NCBI GenBank assembly: GCA_045110675.1
Contig: JBGCGJ010000018.1
Location: 53,397 to 117,396, forward strand
From: JBALVT01 sp045110675
GTDB taxonomy: Bacteria; Pseudomonadota; Gammaproteobacteria; Pseudomonadales; Halieaceae
DNA: 64,000 nucleotides
Direction: 5' to 3'
Shown here: piece by piece, positions 1 to 9,054 of the stretch
How positions within the stretch are numbered: position 1 is the first letter of the stretch
How the letters are laid out: each line of letters starts with the position of its first letter
Notes under the pieces: model-generated
Databases searched by the model: none
Told to the model about the DNA's origin: nothing
Seen by the model: only the letters and a program-made list of their open reading frames with translations
Made by a program: the position numbers and the translations under genes

Positions 1-2
1 CC

Positions 3-620
3 CAGCAACGCTTGAGTTATGGCATAGCCTACGGACTTGGCGAGCGTATGAAAGCAGATTCTGTGCCTATGGATGTAGATGCCTTCACACTCGGCCTGCG
101 CGATGCGCTTGAGAAGGGCGAATCACGCCTGACTCAGGAAGAAATCGCTGCCGAAATGCAGGCCTTTCAGCAAAAAGCCCAGGAAGCTCAACAAGCTGCC
201 CAAGCATTAGCGGGAGAGGGAAATGCTGCTGAGGGCGCGGCATTTCTAAAGGAAAACGGCACTAAAGAAGGTGTAGTAGTCACGGACTCGGGCCTGCAGT
301 ATCAGGTTGTGAAAGCCGGTGATGGCGCCAAGCCTGGGATTGACGATACTGTTGAAGTTCACTATCGGGGAACACTGCTCGATGGAACTGAATTCGATTC
401 CTCTTATGCGCGCGGCCAGACGGTGTCGTTTGGTGTAAATCAGGTTATTCCCGGGTGGACAGAAGCGCTTCAGCTGATGCCAGTTGGTTCAACCTGGAAG
501 CTGTTTATTCCCTCAGAGATTGCTTATGGTGCCGGCGGCGCTGGTGCGAGCATCGGCCCCAATGCGACATTGATATTTGATGTTGAGCTTATTTCTATAG
601 CGGGCCAGGAAGCAGAATAG
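3..620 (+). CDS. FKBP-type peptidyl-prolyl isomerase, 5' end missing
   Basis: Cis-trans isomerisation of Xaa-Pro bonds in protein folding, probably in the periplasm as for the FkpA/Mip type. The reading frame is open back to the window edge (Q-Q-R precede the first possible TTG at 12), so the signal peptide and true start lie outside. Visible parts are a helical N-terminal dimerisation segment rich in Gln/Ala/Glu (about the first 90 residues) and a C-terminal FKBP domain of about 110 residues with VEVHYRGTLLDGTEFDSS, VIPGWTEALQLMPVGS and the closing IFDVELISI strand, all typical. It converges on rsd. The family is certain. FkpA versus Mip naming cannot be settled without the N-terminus. Confidence 0.93.
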   Translation, partial: QQRLSYGIAYGLGERMKADSVPMDVDAFTLGLRDALEKGESRLTQEEIAAEMQAFQQKAQEAQQAAQALAGEGNAAEGAAFLKENGTKEGVVVTDSGLQYQVVKAGDGAKPGIDDTVEVHYRGTLLDGTEFDSSYARGQTVSFGVNQVIPGWTEALQLMPVGSTWKLFIPSEIAYGAGGAGASIGPNATLIFDVELISIAGQEAE

Positions 621-644
621 CTTTCAGTCAGTAACGCTCGGCAG

Positions 645-1118
645 TTACGCCTCTTCGGTCAGCTGCCGATGAGTGTTGTGAAGACCAGCAATAAGCTGGT
701 CTTCCAACACGAATCTTGACTCCAGCGATTCGCCTAAAACTGATAGATCGCGCTCCAGGGTATCCGGGTCGTTAGGTCCGGCGCTGTATTTCTCTTCGTA
801 AGCCATAATCACTTCAGTCGTATCTGCTATAGCGGGCATTAGATTGGCTGCAAGTTTCTCGCTGCCATCGGCAAAGACCTCCGCCTCGGCAATAAGTTGG
901 TGGAAAACTTCGAAGTGACCTGCGGAGACATAGTCGACCAGGAGCACACACAATTCTTTTTGCTGCTCTTCCAGTTCTGTACTGCTTAGTGCACCGTCGG
1001 TAAGCATGGCAATATGAGTGTACTTTGCCAGCAGATTTTTACGTTCTTGCAACCAGGTGTTGAGTAGCTCTTCTACTGCTGCAAATTGTTTAGTCGGATT
1101 TTCTTTGCTTATCGGCAT
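645..1118 (-). CDS. rsd: Rsd/AlgQ family anti-sigma-70 factor
   Basis: Small helical protein that binds the housekeeping sigma factor and shifts RNA polymerase towards alternative sigma factors; in pseudomonads the homologue is AlgQ. Family signatures are LVDYVSAGHFEVF and, near the C-terminus, GESLESRFVLEDQLI, both close to E. coli Rsd. The length of 157 residues fits. I start at ATG 1118 (MPISKENPTK), which has AGGGAA about 8 bases upstream. A longer frame opens at 1181 but its extra residues match nothing in the family. Monocistronic, convergent with the FKBP gene. Confidence 0.9.
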   Translation of the reverse strand: MPISKENPTKQFAAVEELLNTWLQERKNLLAKYTHIAMLTDGALSSTELEEQQKELCVLLVDYVSAGHFEVFHQLIAEAEVFADGSEKLAANLMPAIADTTEVIMAYEEKYSAGPNDPDTLERDLSVLGESLESRFVLEDQLIAGLHNTHRQLTEEA

Positions 1119-1278
1119 CACCGGTTCCCTTTGCTTTCCTACCCCGCAATCAACTATATGCAAGAGGACATCTATGGGCAATCGTATGCGCTCGGTAATA
1201 TTTCTGTAGATTTTTTGCTTGCGCAGCGTGTTTGTCAGCGCTCAAGAACACAGCCCCACATCGAAGTAATCGTCGCCT

Positions 1279-1866
1279 TTAGGCCAGCTGCCGACGCTGG
1301 ATATCACTGAACGTAAGCAGTTGAGGGTAAAACTCAAGAAAAGTCTGTTCCAGTTCCCGTTTGATTGGAGAGAGTTGGGTCTCGACTTCCATTAACGGGT
1401 TGCCGCGCTTAAATCGTTCCCCTATGCGCATTGCGGTCGCGGTGACGGTATCCCAGTCGTGGTATAGGTTGAGTATGTCGTATTCCTGTATGCGCTTCAG
1501 CATCCTGCTTGCCCCTTCGCTCAGCTGCGCGTCTTGTTGATTTAATATGGTGCAGACCTGGTGATTAAAATCCTTGAGATCTATTTCGGAGTACTTGGAC
1601 CAATGCTGGGTCAGGAAGTGATCAAAACTTAGATCGATGAGGATGCCGGCATACCGCCTTAGCGGCGATGGGAAGTGCCAGCGAAGTGTAGCAACTAATG
1701 CGTGATTGTCTGTGTAAGCGTCAATAGCTCGATGCAATTTCACCCCACGCTCTAAGCTGTAGGGCAGTTTGCCGGGCAATGGCCCTTTGAAGTAGTCGCC
1801 CTCAAGGCCACCTGCAATCATGCCTTCGTCGGGCCAGGCGAGATGGAAGTGGGCCAGAAAATTCAC
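1279..1866 (-). CDS. acpH: Acyl carrier protein phosphodiesterase AcpH
   Basis: Removes the 4'-phosphopantetheine arm from holo-ACP. This is a DUF479/HD-like family protein of 195 residues, the normal length. Characteristic sequence is the N-terminal MNFLAHFHLA, the GDYFKGP segment and KLHRAIDAYTDNH, where the His and Asp residues are the presumed metal ligands. The start is GTG 1866, and the gene lies 15 bases after gshA, so the two are probably co-transcribed from the gshA promoter. Nothing unusual. Confidence 0.9.
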   Translation of the reverse strand: MNFLAHFHLAWPDEGMIAGGLEGDYFKGPLPGKLPYSLERGVKLHRAIDAYTDNHALVATLRWHFPSPLRRYAGILIDLSFDHFLTQHWSKYSEIDLKDFNHQVCTILNQQDAQLSEGASRMLKRIQEYDILNLYHDWDTVTATAMRIGERFKRGNPLMEVETQLSPIKRELEQTFLEFYPQLLTFSDIQRRQLA

Positions 1867-1881
1867 ACTAGCCCGCTAAGC

Positions 1882-3468
1882 TTACAAAGCGGGATACTGG
1901 GCGTAAAAATTTTGCAGATACTCCTCAAAACTCAAGGTGTCCGACTGTTCTATGTCGGCCTGCGCTTGGATGGATCTGCCGCACTCCTCATCGAAAAGCG
2001 ATTGCCTGTCATCGCTCAGTGTACGGGTGCGGAAATGCTCAGACCATTTCAGAGAGTACTCCATGGCGAGGCGGAAAAAGGGCAGATTTTTTTCGGTCAT
2101 CTCACGCAGTACTCGGGCAGAGGGTGTCAGTTCCGGGTCTTCGACTTTTGCGACTTGCTCAGCGAGGGTTTGACTGTAGTCGCGACTATCAAAAGCCTCA
2201 TCCAGCAACCCGGCGATGTCGGTCATAGAGCTCAGGAGCTGGCTCGCCCATTCGGACAAGAGAATCTCCTCACCCTTGTTACTCAGGTGTAATTTGGGTT
2301 CTCTTCCGCGACTCACTACTGCCTCAATATTTTTTGACGCGAGCGCTTGCTCCTCGTCGTTGCAGTCGGGGCTTTCTTCCAGGAGGCAATACAGGAGAAA
2401 GATATCCATGAATCGGATCTGCTGTGCGTCCAGCCCTACCGGAGTGAATGGGCTGACGTCCACACAACGCACCTCGATGTATTCGATACCGTCGCGTCTT
2501 AGGGCTCCCAGGGGTGTCTCTCCGGAGAAGGCCACTCTTTTAGGTCGAATTGCGCTGTAAAATTCGTTTTCAATTTGCAGGAGACTGTCATTAAGTTGCT
2601 GGTAGTCACCGCCCTGGCCACTGTTGAAACCAGCGTATTCGGGGTGAGGCTGTTGAATGGCCTCGCTTAGCGTCTGGACATAGTTGTCCAAGGCGTTGTA
2701 GCACACCTTCATGTCTTTTTGTGCGTCGCTGTTATAGCCCAAATCGCCCATTCGCAAAGCGGTTCCGTAGGGAAGATGCAAGCTTCGGGATTTCTCGTCA
2801 AAACTCTGCAGGTTGTGGTCATCGCGACCGCGAAGGAAGCTCGCGCACACTGCTGGAGATGCGCCATAGAGGTATATCAGCAGCCATGAATAACGATGGA
2901 AGTTGCGAATCAATCCCAGGTAACGCTCGGTGATATAGTCAGAAATTTCGCCGGGTTGTCCCGCGTCTTTCCAAGCCTTGGCCCAGTAATCATCGGGCAT
3001 CGAAAAGTTATAGTGGATACCGGCTATGGCTTGCATCATGCGGCCGTAGCGATGTCCAAGCCCTTTTCTGTAGGCCTCCTTCATCTGTGCGACGTTGGAG
3101 CTGCCATACTCGGCGATGGGAATACTTTCATCGCCGCTGACGATGCAAGGCATGCTGGCTGCCCACAGAACTTCACCGTTCAGATGTTGATAGACGTAGC
3201 TGTGGACATCCGCAAGGCTTTCCAGGCTCTGCTCTATGCTGGTGTTTGGAGCGGTGATGAATTCCATCAGCGCCTCGGAGTAGTCGGTGGTGATCGAGGA
3301 GTGCGTCAGGGCCGAACCCAATCCCTTGGGGTGGGGTGTTTGAGCGAGTTTACCGTCCGAGTCAATCCTCAAGCTTTCCTTTTCAATACCGCGTTTTATC
3401 TGGGTAAGAATACTTAGGCTTTCCGGGTTGTTAAGGTCTTGCAGCTGTTGATTGAGGTGGGTAGACAA
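1882..3468 (-). CDS. gshA: Glutamate-cysteine ligase
   Basis: ATP-dependent condensation of glutamate and cysteine, the first and limiting step of glutathione synthesis, in the cytoplasm. At 528 residues it is the proteobacterial (class 1) GshA. Recognisable segments include GIEKESLRID near the N-terminus, GIHYNFS, DLGYNSDAQ and EVRCVDVSPFTPVG. The start is TTG at 3468, supported by AGGAG six bases upstream. acpH follows at 15 bases. Three GST-family genes (36.3, 41.6 and 57.0 kb) in the same window would use the product. Confidence 0.95.
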   Translation of the reverse strand: MSTHLNQQLQDLNNPESLSILTQIKRGIEKESLRIDSDGKLAQTPHPKGLGSALTHSSITTDYSEALMEFITAPNTSIEQSLESLADVHSYVYQHLNGEVLWAASMPCIVSGDESIPIAEYGSSNVAQMKEAYRKGLGHRYGRMMQAIAGIHYNFSMPDDYWAKAWKDAGQPGEISDYITERYLGLIRNFHRYSWLLIYLYGASPAVCASFLRGRDDHNLQSFDEKSRSLHLPYGTALRMGDLGYNSDAQKDMKVCYNALDNYVQTLSEAIQQPHPEYAGFNSGQGGDYQQLNDSLLQIENEFYSAIRPKRVAFSGETPLGALRRDGIEYIEVRCVDVSPFTPVGLDAQQIRFMDIFLLYCLLEESPDCNDEEQALASKNIEAVVSRGREPKLHLSNKGEEILLSEWASQLLSSMTDIAGLLDEAFDSRDYSQTLAEQVAKVEDPELTPSARVLREMTEKNLPFFRLAMEYSLKWSEHFRTRTLSDDRQSLFDEECGRSIQAQADIEQSDTLSFEEYLQNFYAQYPAL

Positions 3469-3919
3469 TCGGTACTCCTGTTGGCGATGAGCTCAAATGA
3501 ATCAGAGGCAGGGTGCTGAGCTGCATTGCGCCAGCCTGTCTTCCCGGTACCACTTTGAATTGCGGCAAGTGTATATTGCGCACGCGACAGAGTACAGATT
3601 TGCAACGATGGTGTTTGGGACGGTGCAACGCCTCTCCTTAACTGCGCAAAGTCAGTAAATGTGCGGCTTGCGGGAGGACAGCCCGACCTCAAAGAGTGCC
3701 TTGGGGGCCATTTTTGAAATGTACTTCGCCAGAATTGGTCATGGCAGGCGCGATCATCGGCGCGTGTCGTCCGATCGAAATTCAGCATTATTACCGACGG
3801 GGTTTTTCTTAGTCAGTGCTCGGTGATAGAGTACTGGCAATAATATAAACCTGTGACCACTTTAATTTTATGAAGGTATCCGCAAGGAGCCAGGAGTCAC
3901 AGACACTGGAGATCAAATA
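3469..3919. other. Divergent intergenic region between gshA and pilU
   Basis: 451 bases without a gene. It must carry the minus-strand gshA promoter and the plus-strand pilU promoter. A TAATAT hexamer at about 3842-3847 could be a pilU -10, but I see no convincing -35. One minus-strand reading frame crosses the region and runs into gshA. Its composition (many Arg, Ser, Cys) and lack of family resemblance argue against coding. No strong hairpin or repeat seen. Confidence 0.5.
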
Positions 3920-5059
3920 GTGAGAATTACCGAGTGGCTCAAGCTTCTGGCAACGCGCGACGGATCCGACTTGTATCTGAGTACCGGAGCGCCTCCCTGC
4001 GCTAAATTCGAAGGGCAGCTAATGCCAATCGGCAGTGATATTTTGCAGCCAGGTGAGATCAAAGAGATCGCCTATGAAGTGATGGACCCCACTCAGCAAG
4101 CCGAGTTTGAGCTGGAGTTGGAAATGAATCTCGCCTATTCGATTTCCGGATACGGCCGCTTCAGGGTTAATATTTTTGTACAACGCAATGAAGTCGGTAT
4201 TGTGGCCCGTAATATTGTCGCCGAGATACCCAATTGGCAGGATTTGCGATTGCCGCCTGTTCTAACCGATGTAGTGATGAGAAAGCGCGGCTTAATGCTG
4301 TTTGTCGGTGCAACGGGCTCGGGTAAATCGACCTCACTCGCGGCGTTGATCGATTATCGGAATATTAATAGCAGCGGCCATATTGTCACCATCGAAGACC
4401 CTGTCGAATACGTGCATACCCACAAGAAATGCATTGTTAACCAGCGGGAAGTCGGCGTTGATACTCGCAGTTGGCACAATGCGCTGGTAAATACCCTTAG
4501 ACAAGCTCCCGACGTAATTCTTATCGGAGAAATACGGGACAGGGAAACCATGGAGCACGCCTTGGCCTTTGCTGAAACCGGTCATTTGTGTATTTCCACC
4601 TTACACGCAAACAACGCTAACCAGGCCTTGGATCGGATTGTGAACTTTTTCCCCGAGGAGCGTCGCGCCCAGCTGCTGATGGATTTGTCCACCAATCTCC
4701 AGGCCTTTGTTTCTCAGCGGCTGGTTCCGACGGTCGATGGAAAACGCTGTGCCGCAATTGAAATTCTTATGGGTACACCGATGATTGCCGACCTTATTTT
4801 GAAGGGCGAGTTTGAAGGTATTAAAGAAGTGATGGAAAAGTCTGCCGCAGCGGGAATGAAAACGTTTGACGGAGCGCTGTTTGATCTATTCCAAGAGGGC
4901 ATGATCACCGAAGAGGAAGCCTTGAAGAATGCGGATTCGGCAAATAATGTTCGGCTCAAAATTAAGTTTGCCAATGACGAAGACGATGCTGATGACGGCA
5001 AGCTGAGTTTCAGTCTCGAAACCCTCGGCGACGAAGGACCGCAGATTTACGACCGCTAG
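3920..5059 (+). CDS. pilU: Type IV pilus retraction ATPase PilU
   Basis: Hexameric secretion-type ATPase that assists PilT in pilus retraction (twitching), cytoplasmic at the pilus base. 379 residues, as in pseudomonad PilU. Walker A GATGSGKS at 130-137, Asp box VTIEDPVEYV around 157-165, Walker B VILIGEIRD around 199-207 and His box GHLCISTLHA at 221-230. The acidic tail (DEDDADDG) is PilU-like rather than PilT-like. The start is GTG 3920 with GGAG eight bases upstream. PilT is usually the upstream neighbour but is absent here, so this is an orphan pilU. It converges on a PilZ gene. Confidence 0.93.
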   Translation: MRITEWLKLLATRDGSDLYLSTGAPPCAKFEGQLMPIGSDILQPGEIKEIAYEVMDPTQQAEFELELEMNLAYSISGYGRFRVNIFVQRNEVGIVARNIVAEIPNWQDLRLPPVLTDVVMRKRGLMLFVGATGSGKSTSLAALIDYRNINSSGHIVTIEDPVEYVHTHKKCIVNQREVGVDTRSWHNALVNTLRQAPDVILIGEIRDRETMEHALAFAETGHLCISTLHANNANQALDRIVNFFPEERRAQLLMDLSTNLQAFVSQRLVPTVDGKRCAAIEILMGTPMIADLILKGEFEGIKEVMEKSAAAGMKTFDGALFDLFQEGMITEEEALKNADSANNVRLKIKFANDEDDADDGKLSFSLETLGDEGPQIYDR

Positions 5060-5068
5060 CTTAGTCGT

Positions 5069-5434
5069 TTAGAGGCTTATCTTACCCATTTCAGCCAGCA
5101 CCTCGCGCCAGGTTTCTATGTCGGAATCGCTGGCATTCATGAGTTCGAATCCCGCCGACCAATAGCCCGGATTTTTGTTATCCGGTTTGCACCAGACGAC
5201 TTGGGCAGCCAGATAAAGCGTATCCTCGGCGCCTTGTAAATCGATGCCAACTTGCAAGATAGCGCCTACTATCAGCTCCGTGCCGACTTGGGCACGCAGT
5301 CCGTTGCTTGAGATATTGCTGGTTTTGCAGCGAACGACCTCTGCCTCGTGTCCGTCGACCCCGGCGGAAACAAGTTCGATAAATATTGTTTCGCTGCTGG
5401 ATATTCGTTCGTGCTTTCGCTTGTCTTGCGTCAT
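5069..5434 (-). CDS. PilZ domain protein
   Basis: Single PilZ domain of about 121 residues, the usual cyclic-di-GMP receptor fold. The N-terminal basic motif RKHERI and the later NISSNGLR (matching [D/N]xSxxG) are the two ligand-binding signatures, so binding is plausible. I take ATG 5434 (MTQDKRKHER), with GGGAG upstream. A TTG at 5455 that overlaps the stop of the preceding gene would add seven residues. It is last in the minus-strand run MoxR-VWA-zinc ribbon-DUF1631-PilZ and ends ten bases from pilU, which suggests but does not prove a surface or motility role. Confidence 0.85.
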   Translation of the reverse strand: MTQDKRKHERISSSETIFIELVSAGVDGHEAEVVRCKTSNISSNGLRAQVGTELIVGAILQVGIDLQGAEDTLYLAAQVVWCKPDNKNPGYWSAGFELMNASDSDIETWREVLAEMGKISL

Positions 5435-5451
5435 CGCGGCCGGGCTCCCAC

Positions 5452-7443
5452 TCAATCTTCCTGCTTTTTCACTCGGGTAACTTCACTTCTGAAATTGGAA
5501 CGGGCTTCCAGTATTTCGACCTGGTCGTTGTCCATCAGTGTGATCATTTCGCGCATGTTTAAGGAACGCATTTTAATACCCTGTCGATTCACGAAGATGT
5601 AGCTGTCTTGCTCCAGGTCGTGGACCGCCAATTTCGCCATCAATGGAGCGTCACCGTCGTGAAAGCCAAGCCAGGTACCCATGGGAATGATAATTTCAGT
5701 TTCTGGCTCCGCGGGCTCGATTTCAATCGTTATCTCCTGCGCCTCGATCGACACTCGCTCTTGAGGTGTTGGTTCGGCCTCTGGGGACTCGGGCGAGATC
5801 GTGGTTACCGCTTCGAGTTCGATCTCATCATCTTCCGCATCCTCTGCGGCTGAAGTCTCTTTCGCTGAATCCTCGTCTTGCGCCTGGGATTCTTCAGAAC
5901 TCGCTTCTACTGGGTCAATAGCTGGATCTGATTCTGTATCCCCACTGTCTTGAAATTCAGTATCTGTCAGCTCTTGGGGATCTCTTTCCTCGGAATTCGC
6001 CTCGACTTTTTCAGCCGATTCGGAATGACTCTCGAGATTGCTCTCCAGCTGCTCGGTCTGAATGCGCTGAGCCTCCTCCTCGGTCCACACGCCAGCAGCA
6101 TTGGCCAGACAACTGCTAAAACTCGCACCGCTGCGAAGAGGTGTAGCTGCTCCGCTATTAAGGAGTGCACAGAAGTCGGCGTAGCCTTGTTCCATCGCCT
6201 TTATTCCAGCGCGGTTGGTAAATTGCAGCAGTTGTTCCTGATCCAATTTGAGTACCAGCTGTACTCTAAGGTATTCACCCAACCCGGAATCAACCAGAAA
6301 CCACTGTCCCGTCTCGAGTGCCTCTATGGTCTGCAGTTCTTCGCCGTCGATTCTATAGGGTGTCATTCCCTCCATCGGCAAAGGCTCGATGGTGGTAAGC
6401 GTCACGGCCTGCTGGCGCAGCAGATGCAAGTGGGTCAGCTCGATGAGTCCGACGGCTTCGCTCACACCTTCGGGGTCCATATGCAGGCTGAGCAGCCAGC
6501 GCTTTATTTCTTTGGGGAGCTTTGTAACGGCTTCGAAGAGATGCTGACGTTTATCCTCATCAACAGACTCGTCAATTTGAAGAGACTCCAGAAGCGCCAG
6601 GGTGGTGTCAGACATTTTCGCCCATTCATTGGAGTCGGCACCGAATTTCAGTAGTACTAACTGGGCACTTTCGTACCAAGGGCCCCTCAAAAAGTCACCA
6701 ATTTCAGGCGTCGCTTGGTGATCCTCCAACGCGAGATTGATCATCTGTGCACTTTTCCACCGTGCACTGGCCGTTTTGAATTTTCCCTTCTCAGTCTCGA
6801 CCAGTCGTTGCGTCATGCGCTGGGCGCGATCGTGGTCTTTTTTTGCTTTGGTTATCAGGTCTTCGCACAGCGTTTTTAGGTCGACCCCATCTTCGTTTAG
6901 CCAGGTGCCGAGGTCTTCGATCGCTGTGTTGACTAACTGCTCGAGTGCCAGGCCCGCTCGGCCTAGTAGCGGTTGCCAGCCAATTGCACTGCTGTGTAGC
7001 GTATCAATGAGTTGGTGAAGTGGGTGAGCCCCGGGGACGAAAAACTCCTCGTCGCTGATCGCCGCAGCTGCGGCGGCGGGCACCAATTGCCGCAATTGTG
7101 TGCCGACCGGTTCCTCGATAGGAAATCCTTCTTCCCACAGGGCAAAGGCATCCTGTACCCATTGTAGAATGGCCATCAATGATGGCTCGGGCATTCGCGG
7201 ATCGCCGAGTGTTCCCTGGGCGCGTATGGCGTCGACCGGGCTGAGTTTGAATTCTTCGATTTGGCGCAGTTGAACAAGAACCTCGTCCGCTTCCATAACC
7301 ATTTGACTGTCGCCAGTCGCCGCCGCCGATGCCGCATAATTGCCTAGCACCTGATCCTTTAGGGAGCACTGCAAAGGGAATTGTTGGTCGGTTAATTTCA
7401 GGGGTCTAATTTCCAGGTTATGTGCACGATAAGGTAAGTCCAC
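5452..7443 (-). CDS. DUF1631 family protein
   Basis: Large cytoplasmic protein of unknown biochemical role. The DUF1631 pattern is seen in the first half (DAIRAQGTLGDPRMPEPSL; HPLHQLIDTLHSSAIGWQPL) and in the C-terminal module (MGTWLGFHD...YIFVNRQGIKMRSL). Between them, roughly residues 460-580, lies a low-complexity Glu/Asp/Ser/Ala linker. The nominal start is GTG 7443, which overlaps the zinc-ribbon gene by 46 bases. The true start could be further in, since no good ribosome site is evident. The C-terminal module resembles PilZ-like regions in other DUF1631 proteins, and the PilZ gene follows directly. Confidence 0.75.
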   Translation of the reverse strand: MDLPYRAHNLEIRPLKLTDQQFPLQCSLKDQVLGNYAASAAATGDSQMVMEADEVLVQLRQIEEFKLSPVDAIRAQGTLGDPRMPEPSLMAILQWVQDAFALWEEGFPIEEPVGTQLRQLVPAAAAAAISDEEFFVPGAHPLHQLIDTLHSSAIGWQPLLGRAGLALEQLVNTAIEDLGTWLNEDGVDLKTLCEDLITKAKKDHDRAQRMTQRLVETEKGKFKTASARWKSAQMINLALEDHQATPEIGDFLRGPWYESAQLVLLKFGADSNEWAKMSDTTLALLESLQIDESVDEDKRQHLFEAVTKLPKEIKRWLLSLHMDPEGVSEAVGLIELTHLHLLRQQAVTLTTIEPLPMEGMTPYRIDGEELQTIEALETGQWFLVDSGLGEYLRVQLVLKLDQEQLLQFTNRAGIKAMEQGYADFCALLNSGAATPLRSGASFSSCLANAAGVWTEEEAQRIQTEQLESNLESHSESAEKVEANSEERDPQELTDTEFQDSGDTESDPAIDPVEASSEESQAQDEDSAKETSAAEDAEDDEIELEAVTTISPESPEAEPTPQERVSIEAQEITIEIEPAEPETEIIIPMGTWLGFHDGDAPLMAKLAVHDLEQDSYIFVNRQGIKMRSLNMREMITLMDNDQVEILEARSNFRSEVTRVKKQED

Positions 7444-7598
7444 AGTAGTGCCAGCAATACCAAGCGTAGCTTACTTGTGGGCTTGTTCTGCGAATCGTTC
7501 TTCGGCGTCCCCATATTGAAAGATCCACACGCGGGGCATTCCCCTCCGTGACCACTTGAATTCCCGCGGTAGCTGCAATCTTTGCATGAGTAAGCCAT
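7398..7598 (-). CDS. Small zinc-ribbon membrane protein
   Basis: 66 residues. The N-terminus carries CKDC and CPAC separated by a Gly-rich loop, a rubredoxin/zinc-ribbon-like metal site. It is followed by a polar linker and one hydrophobic helix (LVLLALLWTYLIVHITW) close to the C-terminus, so it is probably a tail-anchored membrane protein. ATG 7598 lies six bases after the VWA gene and its 3' end overlaps the next gene, so it is embedded in the operon. Function unknown; it could be a partner of the MoxR/VWA pair. Confidence 0.75.
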   Translation of the reverse strand: MAYSCKDCSYRGNSSGHGGECPACGSFNMGTPKNDSQNKPTSKLRLVLLALLWTYLIVHITWKLDP

Positions 7599-7604
7599 GT
7601 GGAT

Positions 7605-9044
7605 TTATCGGGTGCTTCTTAACAATTGATCAACTATTCGTTCTAATTGCTTCAGGTTATTGCATTCGGCCGCAAAATGACAAGCACTTTGGTAGCGTAA
7701 CATTTCCGAATCACCCGTCCCCCATGCGCGTCTGGATTCTGGGTTTAACCACAAAACCTGGCGCGATCTGGCAAAAATAGACTGCATCACTTCCAGTCTT
7801 GGATCGCCGTTATTATTGCGTGCGTCCCCGAGAATAATAACGGTTGTTTCGCTATTGATGTCGTCCAGTGCCAACTGAGAAAAATCCTCTAAAGCGGTGG
7901 CGTAATCGGTCGCTCCTCCATACTGCCAATTGACCAACTCGATAGCCTTTTCTAGGGGATATTCGTCGAAAAGGTGGCTAACTTCACCTAAATGACTGGA
8001 AAATGCAAAGCTCCGCACCTGCGGCAAAATGTCTTGCAGACTGTACAGAAACATCAGCAGAAATTTCGCGTAGGCTGCCACCGAGCCGCTGACATCGCAA
8101 ATGGCTAGAATTTTGGGTTTGTCCTTGCGAGTTTGCTTCCAGTAGGTCTTAAACATCACTCCATCATTGGGAATGCCGTGGCGGATTGTTTTAGCCATGT
8201 TGAGCTGGCCGCGCTTGGTAATTTTACGCTTTCTGGAATGGCGGGCGGCGAGTCGCTTGGCCATTTTTCGCACCAATTCGTGAACCTTGTGCAAATAGTG
8301 ATGTTCTATGTTGTTCAGTCGCGTTTTACTGAGTATTTCGTCCATGAACTGTTGGTTTTTACCAGCCGCGTTGAGTAGATACTCGCGCTCGACGTAGTCG
8401 CGGACCTGCTCTCGCAGTATGTCCCTATAGCGCTGCAGTTCTCCCAGGGCTGGGTTTTCTTGCCGTTCCAGTTCTATGACGGCCTGGCGGATGTGCTCCT
8501 CTCCCAGCTCGTCGAGAATCTTCCGCGTGTACTGGCCTTTTTGAGTAAACATTTGAATTTGGCTGAGTCCAACCTGTTCTCCAGCACGATTGATAGCCAG
8601 GCTCAATTCGTTTCTCTCATTGTTTATCAGACCTTGCATCAGCGGACTGTCCAAAAGCGATTGTAGCTCTGGACTGTCTTGTGCAGCGGCTTCCAGCAGA
8701 GATTGTTCTCCAGAGGATTCTCCATTTCCGGAATCGTCGCCTTCGCTGTCATCGCCATCAGCGTTTTCCTGGTTGGTTTTGTCGGCTTCTTCCGAGCTGT
8801 TCTCTGACTCCGTTTGGGAAAAGTCCGACAGACCCCGACTAAAAAACTCCTCGAAACAGGCTGTAAAAATGGCCTTCTCGTCAGTCGTTTTTGCCAGGGC
8901 CATGGATAAGCCATCGCGCAAGCTTTCCCTGTTGTTATAGCCCAGTATGCTGGCGACATTCATCGCGTCCAGAGTCTCCGCCGGGGAGATTCTAACGTCG
9001 TGGGTGCGCAACACCTGAATAAAACTGACCAGCCGGGATTGCAC
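7605..9044 (-). CDS. VWA domain (CoxE-like) protein
   Basis: 479 residues. The N-terminal 80 residues are a CoxE-like helical region, followed by an acidic Ser/Asp/Glu stretch (about 90-125), a helical middle, and a C-terminal von Willebrand A domain. The MIDAS motif DVSGS is present, with a downstream Thr (GGATDYATAL) and Asp (LGDARNNNGDPR), so metal binding is likely. Such proteins act with MoxR ATPases as chaperone pairs that insert cofactors or remodel complexes. The MoxR gene is directly upstream with a 10-base gap. GTG start at 9044. The client is unknown. Confidence 0.87.
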   Translation of the reverse strand: MQSRLVSFIQVLRTHDVRISPAETLDAMNVASILGYNNRESLRDGLSMALAKTTDEKAIFTACFEEFFSRGLSDFSQTESENSSEEADKTNQENADGDDSEGDDSGNGESSGEQSLLEAAAQDSPELQSLLDSPLMQGLINNERNELSLAINRAGEQVGLSQIQMFTQKGQYTRKILDELGEEHIRQAVIELERQENPALGELQRYRDILREQVRDYVEREYLLNAAGKNQQFMDEILSKTRLNNIEHHYLHKVHELVRKMAKRLAARHSRKRKITKRGQLNMAKTIRHGIPNDGVMFKTYWKQTRKDKPKILAICDVSGSVAAYAKFLLMFLYSLQDILPQVRSFAFSSHLGEVSHLFDEYPLEKAIELVNWQYGGATDYATALEDFSQLALDDINSETTVIILGDARNNNGDPRLEVMQSIFARSRQVLWLNPESRRAWGTGDSEMLRYQSACHFAAECNNLKQLERIVDQLLRSTR

Positions 9045-9054
9045 CTTTAAAGAC

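Noticed and set aside
1843..2292. 149-codon plus-strand frame opposite gshA
   Set aside because: Antisense shadow of gshA; no motifs.
2896..3417. 173-codon plus-strand frame opposite gshA
   Set aside because: Fully inside gshA on the other strand; shadow.
3414..3788. 124-codon minus-strand frame overlapping the 5' end of gshA and the spacer to pilU
   Set aside because: Runs antiparallel in frame offset to a clear gene for part of its length; composition rich in Arg, Ser, Cys and no family resemblance.
5950..6654. 234-codon plus-strand frame
   Set aside because: Lies opposite the DUF1631 gene; Cys/Leu/Gln-rich antisense translation without a recognisable fold.
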